Of a DNA stretch of 64,000 nt, positions 54,986 to 63,917 are shown one piece after another; within the stretch, counting starts at the first letter, position 1; every line of letters begins with the position of its first letter. The stretch is from Bog-756 sp963727075 (lineage in GTDB: Bacteria > Actinomycetota > Acidimicrobiia > Acidimicrobiales > RAAP-2), in the NCBI GenBank assembly GCA_963727075.1, contig CAVSET010000006.1:868001-932000 (forward strand), in the 5' to 3' direction. The notes beneath the pieces are model-generated. The model did no database searches and was not told the DNA's origin. It was given only the letters and a program-made list of their open reading frames with translations. Made by a program: the position numbers and the translations under genes.

Positions 54986-55264
54986 TCAGTCGACCCGCTC
55001 GAGCCGACGGGCTCGGCGTGCCTGGGCAATCAACTCCTCGGGCGGCCGGACCGGCCCGTCGAGTGCTGCGATGAACCGCTCGTGGTCCTCGTCAGCCAGG
55101 CGGATCGTCCGATGTGCTTCCACGAGCTCGGCGGCTTCCGACATCGCTCGATCCAAGAGAAACTCGGAGACGGACACGCCCGCCAACCCGGCGGCCTCGG
55201 CCAACAGGTCGTCGTCATCGGCTGAGATTCGAACCTCGCGCCGCTTGTCCTTGACTGTCATCAT
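54986..55264 (-). CDS. tacA: DUF1778 ribbon-helix-helix antitoxin, TacA-like
   Basis: 92 aa. RREVRISADDDDLLAEAAGLAGVSVSEFLLDRAMSEA is the ribbon-helix-helix DNA-binding part. The C-terminal LADEDHERFIAALDGPVRPPEELIAQARR is the toxin-neutralising tail seen in TacA proteins. AGGAGGGA precedes a doublet ATG. An inverted repeat upstream suggests autoregulation. Confidence 0.9.
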   Translation of the reverse strand: MMTVKDKRREVRISADDDDLLAEAAGLAGVSVSEFLLDRAMSEAAELVEAHRTIRLADEDHERFIAALDGPVRPPEELIAQARRARRLERVD

Positions 55265-55274
55265 TCCCTCCTGT

Positions 55275-55290
55275 CCGTACGATTGTACGG
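55275..55290. promoter_or_regulatory. Probable TacA operator
   Basis: Perfect inverted repeat CCGTAC-GATT-GTACGG, 11 bp upstream of the antitoxin ATG. Ribbon-helix-helix antitoxins bind such short palindromes over their own promoter. Confidence 0.6.
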
Positions 55291-55484
55291 CCCTTCAGCC
55301 AGTTGGTCAACTCGGGACCGGTCGGACAATCGGAGGCCCGCAGCTTCAGGGGTTCAGGGCTCGTTTCGAATCAACGTGCACATCAGAATGCGAGGCGACC
55401 CACTCGTGCCGGAGAGTGACACTCTCCCGGCGATGTGGGGCACCGTTCTCCGCGGTTCTTCCCTGGGAGTGCAATGCTCTCTGT

Positions 55485-55958
55485 GTGCCGGGCCAGCTGC
55501 ACCCCGATGTGAGACCTCTGGCGGCGCTGCTTGGAACGTGGTCGGGGATCGGTCACGGTCAGTACCCGACGATCGACTCCTTCGACTACGAGGAGACCGT
55601 CGAGTTCGCCCACGTCGGAAAGCCGTTTCTCTCCTACCGTCAGAGCTCGACTCACGCCGCTGCCGGTCGGCTTCTCCATGGGGAATCCGGATTCTGGCGC
55701 ATGGCACGTCCCGATTGGGTCGAACTCGTGGTGGCGCATCCAAATGGATTGGTGGAGGTCGCCGAAGGCCCATTGCACGAGTCCACCATCCGTCTCCGGT
55801 CAACAGCCGTTGCCCGCACCGGAACTGCCAAGGAGGTCACGGCGGTCGAACGGGACCTCTGGATCGCCGGCGGATCCCTTCGCTACTCACTTCGGATGGC
55901 AGCCGTCGGCCAGCAGCTCGGTACCCATCTGGATGCGGAGCTTCGGAGAATCGACTAG
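55485..55958 (+). CDS. Nitrobindin-like heme beta-barrel protein
   Basis: 157 aa from GTG 55485. The family signature LLGTWSGIGHGQYPTIDSFDYEE occurs near residue 15. GFWRMARPDWVELVVAHPNGLVEV follows. The C-terminal GTHLDAELRRID carries the expected proximal heme His. Nitrobindins bind ferric heme and can isomerise peroxynitrite. The start is uncertain because the frame is open to 54966. A GGGAG lies about 15 nt upstream. Confidence 0.85.
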   Translation: MPGQLHPDVRPLAALLGTWSGIGHGQYPTIDSFDYEETVEFAHVGKPFLSYRQSSTHAAAGRLLHGESGFWRMARPDWVELVVAHPNGLVEVAEGPLHESTIRLRSTAVARTGTAKEVTAVERDLWIAGGSLRYSLRMAAVGQQLGTHLDAELRRID

Positions 55959-56081
55959 CCGGACATACGGTCCATCGCCGGCCCCGTTCGGCGGAACCCC
56001 TACGCCGCACCGACGTGTCCGGTGAATGCCGGCAACTACCATGGGGAAGCCGATCCGCTGCGTGTACGGAGTAGCCGCCCG

Positions 56082-56672
56082 ATGTTCCATGAGATCCCGG
56101 AGCCGATCTTGGGAGTGATGGCGGACCTGGAGGCTCAAGATTCCGTCGATCGTGAGGATGGAACTCCTCGGCTCCAACGTCTACGTCAGATCCCGCCGGA
56201 TACTGGGCGCTTCATCGCCCTCCTCGCTGCGTCGGCGCCGGAGAGTGCGTGGCTGGAGATCGGGACCAGCGCCGGGTACTCCGCGTTGTGGCTTACGCTG
56301 GCCTGCCGGGAACGAGGGCGCACTCTCACGACGTACGAGGTGTTGCCGTCGAAGGCCGCCATGGCGGCAGAGACCTTCGCCGCCGCTGGTGTGAGCGACG
56401 TCGTGGACCTAGTGGAAGAAGACTTCCTTCAGCACGCAGAATCCGTGGGCGAGATTGCCTTCTGCTTCCTCGATGCCGAAAAGGAGGTCTACGGATCCTG
56501 CTACGACGCCGTCGTACCGAAGCTGGTGCCCGGTGGCCTCCTCGTCGCCGACAATGCGATCAACCACCGGGCGACCCTCCAACCCATGATCGACGCAGCG
56601 TTCGCAGACAGCCGAGTAGATGCCCTCGTGGTTCCGATCGGCACGGGTGAACTCGTGTGTCGAAAGCGGTGA
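56082..56672 (+). CDS. SAM-dependent O-methyltransferase (class I)
   Basis: About 196 aa. IPPDTGRFIALLAASAPESAWLEIGTSAGYSALWLTLAC holds motif I. TTYEVLPSKAAMAAETFAAAG follows, then AFCFLDAEKEVYGSCYDAVVPKL and GGLLVADNAINH (metal-binding DN pair). ATG 56082 (MFHEIPEPILG) was preferred to GTG 56022 because family similarity begins there. Substrate unknown. It is 63 bp after nitrobindin. Confidence 0.85.
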   Translation: MFHEIPEPILGVMADLEAQDSVDREDGTPRLQRLRQIPPDTGRFIALLAASAPESAWLEIGTSAGYSALWLTLACRERGRTLTTYEVLPSKAAMAAETFAAAGVSDVVDLVEEDFLQHAESVGEIAFCFLDAEKEVYGSCYDAVVPKLVPGGLLVADNAINHRATLQPMIDAAFADSRVDALVVPIGTGELVCRKR

Positions 56673-56762
56673 ATTGGGACGTGTCCCACCCAACCGGCGG
56701 TCGGGGACGCTGCCCAGACATGACTCGCTGAGGTTGCCGCCATTCCGATGCCGGGGGGCGTG

Positions 56763-57464
56763 TCAGCGGTCTACTGGTTGAGCGCTGGGAGGCGGGGTGC
56801 CCACGTCGGCGACTGGACGTGGTTCGTAGGGCTCCCGGGTGAGCCAGGCGTTCCGGATACGATCGGTGCGGAACCAGCGAATGCCGTCTCGCAGGCGGCA
56901 GTCGGCCACGAGGTACCAGCGCTCGTTCCCCCAGGCGGCCATGCCTGGTTCAACGGTGCGGCCTGTCACCTTGCCCTCATCGTCTCGGTAGTCGATTCGC
57001 AGGGCGTGGCGCTCGATGAGCGACTGTTCAACGGCTCGCAGCACGCTTGGCGCAGCCGGCTCGAAGTGCTGTGAGGGCAGCACCCACACCCGCTGGGCGA
57101 GTGCCTCGGCCCGGGCCCGGGCGGACTGGCCAAGCGTGTCGAGCAACTTGTGGGCAGCGTTGGTGGCATCGAGCGAGAACGGGCTGCCGGGCGGGAGCAC
57201 GGCCAGCGCCACGGCGATTGACGCCGCCTACGACGGTGTGAAGGCAACGGGTGGGAGGCTTGCAGAGGCGTCGAGCACGTACCCGCCTCCAGGGCCCGGT
57301 CGCGCCCAGATCGGCGCACTCGTCTGTTGGAGCGCGCCTACGTCACGCTTGATCGTGCGCACGCTCACCTCCAGGTCTTCGGCGAGTCGGGCCGCAGTGA
57401 TGACGTCGGACCGGGCGCGGCGGAGCGCTTCGCGGATGGCGTGTAGACGATCGGTGCGGTTCAT
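56763..57464 (-). pseudogene. WYL-domain HTH regulator interrupted by one in-frame TAG
   Basis: The N-terminal HTH (MNRTDRLHAIREALRRARSD, AARLAEDLEVSVRTIKRDVGAL) and the C-terminal WYL domain are in one frame. The WYL part has IDYRDDEGKVTGRTVEPGMAAWGNERWYLVADCRLRDGIRWFRTDRI. They are separated only by a TAG at 57228-57230, where relatives have Glu (FTPSEAA); GAG to TAG is a single change. Otherwise 233 codons are undamaged. A restart at GTG 57212 would give a WYL protein without DNA-binding domain. The gene is divergent from an alpha/beta hydrolase, its likely target. Confidence 0.8.
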
Positions 57465-57526
57465 GACGACAACTTCCCCCGAAATGATGACAATACGGTG
57501 ACACTAAGCTGGTGGAAGATGGAGTC

Positions 57527-58284
57527 ATGAGCAACAAGCACAATCCCAATCCCAGCCGTCCCCGGGCGCCGACTCTCACCCAATCCACGTTGTCCTCGTG
57601 CCCGGCTACTGGTTGGGCTCGTGGGCTTGGGAAACCGTTGAGCCCGACCTGCGCGCTGCTGGCTTCTCCACCCATCCCGTCACCCTTCCCGGCCTCCACG
57701 GCGGCTCGACCCGCGGCGTCACGCTCGATGACCACATCGGTGCCGTGGCCGAACTGGTCGGCGGACTCGACGGCGACGTCGTACTCGTGGGCCACAGCGG
57801 CGGCGGAGCCGTCGTGCAGGGCGTCGTAGACCGCGAACCTGATCGGATCCGCCGAGTCGTGTACGTCGACAGCGGGCCTCTGAAGGACGGGGTGAGCCTG
57901 CACCCCGACGCAACGGTCGATATCGAGTTGCCCTCCTGGGACGAGCTCGCCGCCCATGGAAGCAGCATCGACGGCATCAACGAGGCCGATCTCGACCGAT
58001 TCCGCGAGCGAGCCGTGCCCCATCCGGTGGGCGTGGCACGCGCTCCGATGTGCCTGCGAAACCCCCGCCGGCTCGACGTGCCGGCATCGGTAATCTGCAC
58101 GAGCCTGCCATCGTCGGTGCTGAGGGAGATGATCGGGGCCGGCCAGATGCCGAGCGAGCTCCTCGAGGTCCATGACGTCCGCTGCATCGACCTCCCCACC
58201 GGCCACTGGCCCATGTTCTCCCGGCCAGCCGATCTCGCCGAGGCCATCCGCGCCGAGGTCGCGCACAACGGTCCGACTGGCTGA
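57527..58284 (+). CDS. Alpha/beta hydrolase, probable frameshift near start
   Basis: Core: PIHVVLVPGYWLGSWAWETV, TLPGLHGG, VVLVGHSGGGAVVQGVVD (nucleophile Ser), RVVYVDSGPL and PTGHWPMFSRP (His). The natural start ATG 57527 (MSNKHNPNP) is one frame off the core; a one-base change in the CCCCGGGC run near 57560 joins them. The uninterrupted frame starts at GTG 57598 and lacks the first strand. Divergent from the WYL regulator. Substrate unknown. Confidence 0.78.
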
Positions 58285-58515
58285 GTCGGTAGGCGCCGGG
58301 CCGGGCCAGCCGAGTCAACTTCAGGGCTCGGCGCTCATGCTCGCAGTCCTGACGCCCTTACCGCGACGGCTCCCGAGGCCTCCCCGAGGAGCCGTTCGGC
58401 CGCGCTGCCTAAGCGCCGTTCATGGGCGGTTGGCGGGCTGCAAGCAGCCCCGGGCTGGAATCGCACCCCGAGCCACTGTTCGGGGGCACCCAGATCCGCT
58501 GAACGGAATGGAGGG

Positions 58516-59079
58516 ATGCAGATGAACGGGAACGTGCAGATCTCAGTAGTGGATCGGGACCGCTGGCCTGATCTGCAACTGCTTTTCGAATCAAGGGGAG
58601 GTCCCAAGAGTTGCTGGTGCATGGCGTGGCGCGACATGCCTGAACGTCCGCAGCGATCTGACGGGCCGAGTCGAAAGCGTGCACTAAACAATCGCATCTT
58701 GTCCGGACAGCAAGTCGGACTGTTGGGCTACCTCGATGGCGAGCCCGCAGCATGGTGCTCCGTCGCTCCACGACCGACATACAAGAGACTTGGCGGTGCA
58801 ACCTACGAGGGGGTGCCCGACGAGTCGGTCTGGTCGATCGTCTGCTTCTTCGTGAAGCGAGCCGCCAGAGGCAACGGAATCTTCGACATGCTGCTTGCCG
58901 CGGGAGTCGACTACGCACGGGAGAATGGAGCCGAGGTAGTCGAGGGCTATCCCGTTGATCCCGATTCGCCCAGCTTTCGTTTCATGGGGTTCGTTTCGGC
59001 ATTCGAGGCGGTGGGGTTCGAGCACGTTGGCATGGCTGGCTCACGCCGGCACGTCATGTCGCTCCGACTGGGAGGTTGA
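58516..59079 (+). CDS. GNAT-family N-acetyltransferase
   Basis: 187 aa. KSCWCMAWRDMPERP near the N-terminus, GLLGYLDGEPAAWCSVAPR, WSIVCFFVKRAARGNGIFDMLLAAGVDYARENGAEVVEGYP (acetyl-CoA loop in a variant R-x-x-x-G-N-G form) and FMGFVSAFEAVGFEHVG. The CWCM motif is typical of a subgroup of unknown substrate. GGAGGG precedes ATG 58516; ATG 58522 is possible. The 230 bp before it have no feature seen. Confidence 0.82.
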   Translation: MQMNGNVQISVVDRDRWPDLQLLFESRGGPKSCWCMAWRDMPERPQRSDGPSRKRALNNRILSGQQVGLLGYLDGEPAAWCSVAPRPTYKRLGGATYEGVPDESVWSIVCFFVKRAARGNGIFDMLLAAGVDYARENGAEVVEGYPVDPDSPSFRFMGFVSAFEAVGFEHVGMAGSRRHVMSLRLGG

Positions 59080-59149
59080 GCAGCTCTTCGGAGATGTGGT
59101 GTCCCACCTACCCGGTGTTCTGGGGCACGGGCGACCATTCCAGATCAGC

Positions 59150-59551
59150 TCAACCGGAATGCGGGCAGAGAACCACTAGGTATCCGTCGGGGTCGCGGCA
59201 AATGACAGCTCCAGCGTTGGCCCAGTAGGGATTGTCGTGGCGAACCAGTCCGAAACCGGCTTCACCCAGGCTCGTGGCAGCCGCCTGGAGTTGGTCCTCC
59301 GAGACATAGAACACAAGTAGGTCCTCTTCCGTGGGACTCGGGTTAGGCACACCACTCTCGTGGCTTGTGAACTCAATGTGCCAGTCGCTCCCCGCTCGGC
59401 CGACGAATGCACCGTCGTAGCCGTTGTGTCCCGCGAACCCACCAAGCTGTTCAAGACCCAGGATGTCAACGTAAAAGCGAAGACTTGCAGGAATGTGACT
59501 CACTGGTCGAGCTACTCGCATCGAAGAAGGCGAGAGCAGTCGAGTACTCAT
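59150..59551 (-). CDS. VOC-superfamily protein (YycE-like)
   Basis: 133 aa. MRVARPVSHIPASLRFYVDILGLEQLGGFAGHNGYDGAFVG, DWHIEFTSHESG, EEDLLVFYVSEDQLQAAATSL and DNPYWANAGAVICRDPDGYLVVLCP. His and Glu residues in HIEFTSHE could bind metal. ATG 59551 follows GGAGATC; the longer start at 59578 is less likely. Convergent with the GNAT gene. Confidence 0.82.
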   Translation of the reverse strand: MSTRLLSPSSMRVARPVSHIPASLRFYVDILGLEQLGGFAGHNGYDGAFVGRAGSDWHIEFTSHESGVPNPSPTEEDLLVFYVSEDQLQAAATSLGEAGFGLVRHDNPYWANAGAVICRDPDGYLVVLCPHSG

Positions 59552-59605
59552 GATCTCCACTGTAGAGGTGAAGCCCATGGGTATTCACCCAGCTCCGATG
59601 CTGCG

Positions 59606-59636
59606 GGTACTCCCAGACCCGGGAATCTGGGATACC
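59606..59636 (-). terminator. Hairpin between methyltransferase and VOC genes
   Basis: Arms TCCCAGA/TCTGGGA with an 8-nt loop, extended by GGTA/TACC across one bulged base. It lies 47 nt past the methyltransferase stop on the same strand. No T-run, so its activity is uncertain. Confidence 0.5.
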
Positions 59637-59682
59637 TAGAGCCGCCCGGTACCAGCACTTTTAGTGCGGTCGAGCTGGCGGC

Positions 59683-60325
59683 TCAGGATGGTGAGGCCGA
59701 ACCCACGATCAGTGGTCGGACGACCGGACTGATCCAGCGGAGACGGTTGTGTCTTACCTCGCCGACTTGGAAGGAGCCCGCTCGCATTGCAGAGATGGTG
59801 TCACGGTTGCATTGACAGCCACACGCATACCAACCCCAGGGGGTGTTGAGCCTGTCTTGCCACCGTGCGGCCCGAGGTGACGCTGATCGGACGTGCTCAG
59901 CAAAGAGAAGCAAGCCGCCAGGACGCAGGACTCTCGCAACCTCGGCAAGCGCCTGCTGGGGATTGCTGGACCGTGCAAAGAACCAGCGTTGACACCACGG
60001 TGTCGACGCTGGCGTCGTCGAACGGAAGCTCCTCAGCGGGAGCCTCTACGACCGAGGCATCCCGTGACAAGGTGCCGGCTCGCTTCCGAAGCTTCGCCGC
60101 CATGTGCGGATCGGGTTCGGTCAGAAGGAGTTCTGAGACTCTCTCCGGGTAGTGACCCAGGTTCAGTCCGGTGCCAGCGCCGAGTTCGACCACACGCCCC
60201 TTCGACTGGCCGACGAGCTCCTTGCGCACATCTCGGAGCCCACGGCGCTCCGCAAGGACGAAGGCCGTGTCATACACGAGAGCAAAGACTCGGCCCCACG
60301 TGGCCTCATAGACAAGGCCTGGCAT
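59683..60325 (-). CDS. Class I SAM methyltransferase with one frame change
   Basis: MPGLVYEATWGRVFALVYDTAFVLAERRGL, motif I GRVVELGAGTGLNLGHYP, LLLTEPDPHMAAKLRKR, ASVDTVVSTLVLCTVQ. Then one extra base at about 59973 puts NPQQALAEVARVLRPGGLLLFAEHVRS into the next frame, ending at 59683. PEMT/UbiE-like membrane-associated methyltransferases have this layout. One-base repair restores about 213 aa. Confidence 0.75.
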
Positions 60326-60504
60326 CTCGCCTACCCCCAAACGCGAATCCCACTGCGTAGGCGGGCGCGGCAGCCCGCATCGGCAAGGCCCTGAAAGAGC
60401 TGCCGGTGCCAGTTATCCACATGCGCAGCCCGGTGGATTGGTTGTCGCTGGTCATGCCCCTCATTATCGAGGGGCAATGGACTGATGTCAGGCGTAGAAC
60501 TACC

Positions 60505-61530
60505 TCAGTCTGGGGCCCTTGAGGCCACCCACCACGTTGCAATCTGCGCCCTAGAACGAACCCCGAGCCTGATCCGGATCCGCTCGACGTGACCTTCCGC
60601 GGATCGCTCATCGATACCCAGCCGTTGAGCGATTTCTCGATTCGTCAGGCCCTGGCTGACGAGGTCCGCCACCTCCTTCTGCCTCTTGGTCAGGCTTGGA
60701 ACAGCGGTCTTGCGCAGAGATGGAAGACCGAGGAAGCGGCGGATCTCGCTGACTAGGGCATCGACGTCACCGATAAAGGGGAGATGCGATCGTCCTGGAA
60801 GCTCGACCAGACGCGCACCTCCGATGCGCGACGCAATGAGCTGGCTCTGCTCCAGAGGGACGGCGCGGTCATGTTCGCGGTGGAGGACAAGGGTTGGAAC
60901 AGTGACCTCTCCGAGGCGATCGATCACATCTACCTCGTAGCAGGCGAGGAGGAGCTCGGCTGCTGTCTCCGCCGACGATGCCTGGCGTTGATAATTGGCA
61001 AGTACGGCACGCGTTCCAGCCGATGCCTCCGGAGCGAATATCTCGGTCAAGACGTCTGATCCCAGGCCCCAGTGGCTGCGGATGAGTCCTACGACGTGCT
61101 CACGCACTTGTGGAGTCGCGACATCCGCGCCTCGTGCCCAGCCGCCATAGAGGACCAATCGATTGACGGTCTCAGGATGTCGTGCGGCCCAGTCGATAGC
61201 TATCGGCACACCAAGCGAGCTGGCTATGAGGTCGAATTTGGTGCCGCCCACTGCCGATATGACGGTGTGGAGCGTGTCCCGCTCGAGTCCAAGTGACCAC
61301 CTAGCCTCTCTTGGGCGATCGGACAGCCCACAGCCGGGTCGGTCATAGCGCACCAGGGTTCTCCCGACGGCGAGTGCCTCGAGAAACGAGCGTTCCGGGA
61401 GAAGAGCCCAGCTCAGGTCAAGATGGCTCAGCCAACCCCCCACCAAGAGGAGGGGCGGTCCCATGCCAGCCGTTGCGTATGCCACTGATGTCCCACCCGG
61501 CAAGTCGGCCGAAGCAACGGACTGCTCCAC
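60505..61530 (-). CDS. Alpha/beta hydrolase-LuxR HTH fusion protein
   Basis: 341 aa. Residues 1-265 form an alpha/beta hydrolase: GPPLLLVGGWLSHLDLSW, RYDRPGCGLSDRP, nucleophile region LIASSLGVPIAI (S105), VPTLVLHREHDRAVP (Asp), GRSHLPF (His). Residues 277-341 are a LuxR/GerE helix-turn-helix: LTKRQKEVADLVSQGLTNREIAQRLGIDERSAEGHVERI. The triad seems complete, so a catalytic or ligand-sensing role is possible. No neighbouring target is obvious. Confidence 0.85.
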   Translation of the reverse strand: MEQSVASADLPGGTSVAYATAGMGPPLLLVGGWLSHLDLSWALLPERSFLEALAVGRTLVRYDRPGCGLSDRPREARWSLGLERDTLHTVISAVGGTKFDLIASSLGVPIAIDWAARHPETVNRLVLYGGWARGADVATPQVREHVVGLIRSHWGLGSDVLTEIFAPEASAGTRAVLANYQRQASSAETAAELLLACYEVDVIDRLGEVTVPTLVLHREHDRAVPLEQSQLIASRIGGARLVELPGRSHLPFIGDVDALVSEIRRFLGLPSLRKTAVPSLTKRQKEVADLVSQGLTNREIAQRLGIDERSAEGHVERIRIRLGVRSRAQIATWWVASRAPD

Positions 61531-61819
61531 CTACATGTTCCCCCATCCGAGCGCATGACGCCCATCATCTCGCTCGCACTTCGTCCCGGAACACGCTAGC
61601 CCGACACTCCGAGATTCTCGCTGACGCTGGCAGGACGCGGCCAGCTCGCACCGACCGCAAATGCCGGCGGTCACTGAGCGGTTCTCCCTTTGCAACCGGG
61701 CCTCACCCAGAAGTGCCGGTCGGTCACGGTCGATAACCGACCCGCTCCCGGTGATCAGGGGGCAGGCAAGCATGACTTGCCTCGGTGTAGGTGCGAAGGT
61801 GCCTATCGGCTGCGTCATT

Positions 61820-61858
61820 TAGAGGACTCGAACCTCCGACACTCAGCCGTGTGAATCC
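61820..61858 (-). repeat. tRNA 3'-end-like direct repeat, right copy (possible att site)
   Basis: Thirty-nine bp, same orientation as 54206-54245. The minus strand gives stem GGAGG, 7-nt loop TTCGAGT and stem CCTCT, a canonical T-arm. The D-arm and acceptor pairing of a complete tRNA are absent. It lies about 45 bp outside the second IS256-type element. Confidence 0.55.
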
Positions 61859-61899
61859 GATTCAGGGGTACGAATGGGAAGGCGCCAGACGAGTTATAA

Positions 61900-63304
61900 C
61901 CGAAACCTGGGGATGCACCACCTGAACGGAGGCGCGGCGTACCTTCCTGTTTGACACAAACAAGTTCGCCGGCGGTGAGACGCTGGCAGGAAGGAACGCC
62001 GATTTTGAGAGTACATGTTGACGAGGCCGCGAGCGCGGAGCTGTCGAGCGGGCCGGACGCCCTGGTGGCCGAGGGGGCAGGGGTGGATGCTGGCCGCAGC
62101 GCTCGAAGCCGAGGTCGAGGGCTACATCTCAAGTGTGAACCATGAAGTCGACGAGGACGGCCATCGCCCGGTGGGGCGCAACGGGCACGCCGAGCCCCGC
62201 TCGCTGGTGACCGGAGCCGGGCCGATCGAGGTGCGAGCCCACGGGTTGACGACCGCCGGGTCGACGCCGAGACCGGGGAGCGCATGCGCTTTCGCAGCTC
62301 GATCCTTCCGCCCTGGGCCGACAAGTCGCCCAAGGTGGCCGAGGTGCTCCCCCTCATGTACCTCCACGGGATGAGCTCGGGTGACTTCGTCCCCGCGCTC
62401 GAGGAGTTCTTCGGCTCGGCCGCCGGATTGTCGGCGTCTGTCATCACCCGGCTGACGACGGACTGGCAGCGCGAACGCGACCAGTTCGCCCGTCGCTCCC
62501 TCAAGGGTGTCGACTACGTCTACCTCTTCGTCGACGGCATCCACTTCAACGTTCGCCTCCAAGAGGCCCGCCTGTGTGCCCTGGTCATCGTGGGTGTCCG
62601 GCGCCGATGGGACCAAAGAGCTCGTCTCGATCACCGATGGCCACCGCGAGTCCACCGAGTCATGGGCCGACGTGCTGCGCGACCTCAAACGCCGGGGCAT
62701 GAGAGCCCCCGTCCTCGCCGTCGGTGACGGGGCACTCGGGTTCTGGGGGGCGCTCAGCGACGTCTTCCCCGACACGGCGCACCAGCTCTGCTGGGTGCAC
62801 AAGATGGCCAACGTCATGAACGCGCTGCCCAAATCGGCCCAGCCCGCGGCGCGAGCCGCCCTGTGCGAGGTCCGTGACGCCGAAGACCGTGCGCACGCCG
62901 AGAAGGCACTCGACCACTTCGTCAAGGACTACGAGGCCAAGTGGCCCAAGGCGACGGAGAAGATTGTCAAGGACCGCGAGGAGCTGCTGGCCTTCTTCGC
63001 CTTCCCCGCCGAGCACTGGATCCACCTCAAGACCACCAACCCCATCGAGTCCACCTTCGCCACCGTGCGGCTGCGCACCAAGGTCACCAAGGGACCGGGC
63101 TCACGGGCGGCCGGACTAGCCATGGCCTACAAGCTGATCGAGTCGGCCCAGACGCGCTGGCGGGCCATCAACGCGCCGCATCTCGTCCCGCTGGTTCGTG
63201 CCGGCATCGTCTCCGAGAAGGGGGTGATGGCCGAACGTTCAGAGGAGGATGTGAACGAGGTCGCCGCGTAGTCCGACGGGTCTCATCCACAGGTATTGAC
63301 GATT
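61900..63304 (+). mobile_element. Second IS256-family element, damaged; ends approximate
   Basis: Transposase gene with short imperfect inverted repeats outside it: ACCTGGGGATG at 61905-61915 against the complement of 63284-63294. I could not identify a target duplication, so the outer limits are estimates. The protein it encodes is a different subgroup from the 14.6-16 kb element. Confidence 0.6.
62005..63271 (+). pseudogene. IS256-family transposase with three frame changes
   Basis: Pieces: MLAAALEAEVEGYISS, RNGHAEPRSLVTGAGPIEVRA, RRVDAETGERMRFRSSILPPWADKSPKVAEVLPLMYLHGMSSGDFVPALEEFFGSAAGLSASVITRL, DYVYLFVDGIHFNVRL (first Asp), VLAVGDGALGFWGAL (second Asp), NPIESTFATVRLRTK (Glu). All DDE residues remain. 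Frame changes near 62090, 62245 and 62595 break the gene. TTG 62005 with AGGAAGG upstream is a plausible start. Either an inactive copy or consensus error. Confidence 0.85.
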
Positions 63305-63577
63305 TCTCCTGCTCGAGCACCTGCACGCACACCTGGCGGATGGCCGGCCCCCGGTCGTTCAGGATGTCGCACTCGCCGTAGCCCCGGACCTGGCCGCCCT
63401 GGATGAGTGGCGGCACGGTGAAGGAGTGGCGGAACGGTGAAGGCGCGCCCCAGCAGGAATGGCCGGGATGATGGCGAGGTGGCCCCTCGAGCTGGCGATA
63501 TTGGCGGCAATCACTAGACCTGCCCCTAGCACGGCTATGAGAATGGCCACCGCATAGGGTTTGAGTGTCTCCGCCAT
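63300..63577 (-). pseudogene. Small single-helix protein gene disrupted by a tandem duplication
   Basis: ATG 63577 opens MAETLKPYAVAILIAVLGAGLVIAANIAS, an N-terminal helix. A 19-bp duplication and at least one more indel then break the frame. In another frame AFTVPPLIQGGQVRGYGECD, ILNDRGPAIRQVC and VQVLEQEKSS continue up to the IS end. I do not know the family. The C-terminus may have been cut by the insertion element. Confidence 0.45.
63405..63442 (+). repeat. Tandem duplication, 2 x 19 bp
   Basis: GAGTGGCGG-C/A-ACGGTGAAG repeated twice with one mismatch. Nineteen is not a multiple of three, so it shifts the frame of the small minus-strand gene. Deleting one copy joins GRAFTVPP to LIQGGQVRG. 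Confidence 0.8.
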
Positions 63578-63716
63578 GCTCAGAGCGTACGGTTTGCCGG
63601 GAGTTAGACCCAGCGCCTGCACCTAAGCGCACAGTCGGATGGGGACTTTCGGCCCTGTCGCCTCGCGGAGTCCTGTGGGACCGTGAACTGTGAGCGACCG
63701 CTCGGAACGGGGGATC

Positions 63717-63917
63717 ATGGGCGACTACGGAGAGGCGCAGGCATTTGAGTACACGACCTTCGACCTCGCAAAGCCGAACAAGGACATTGGGGGTCTCAAC
63801 CGGCTCGGTCGCGATGGGTGGGAAGCCGTCGCGATGGTGTCATCGTGGGGCGTGGGCTGGCGCTTCGTGCATCCCATCGTTCTCCTGAAGCGAGGCGTCG
63901 CGGATGGCGCTCGGTGA
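63717..63917 (+). CDS. DUF4177-like small protein
   Basis: 66 aa. YGEAQAFEYTTFDLAKPNKDIGGLNRLGRDGWEAVAMVSS and VLLKRG. The 'LNxLGxxGWExV..LLKR' pattern is that of the DUF4177 family, of unknown function. ATG 63717 with GGGGGAT upstream; GTG 63690 is possible. Its TGA overlaps the following gene's GTG. Confidence 0.7.
   Translation: MGDYGEAQAFEYTTFDLAKPNKDIGGLNRLGRDGWEAVAMVSSWGVGWRFVHPIVLLKRGVADGAR

Noticed and set aside
54206..61858. tRNA genes at the two direct repeats
   Set aside because: Only the T-arm half is present; no D-arm, anticodon stem or acceptor pairing was found.
63168..63632. 154-codon minus-strand ORF over the IS right end
   Set aside because: It combines IS sequence with the broken small gene; only the part from about 63300 to 63400 looks like protein.
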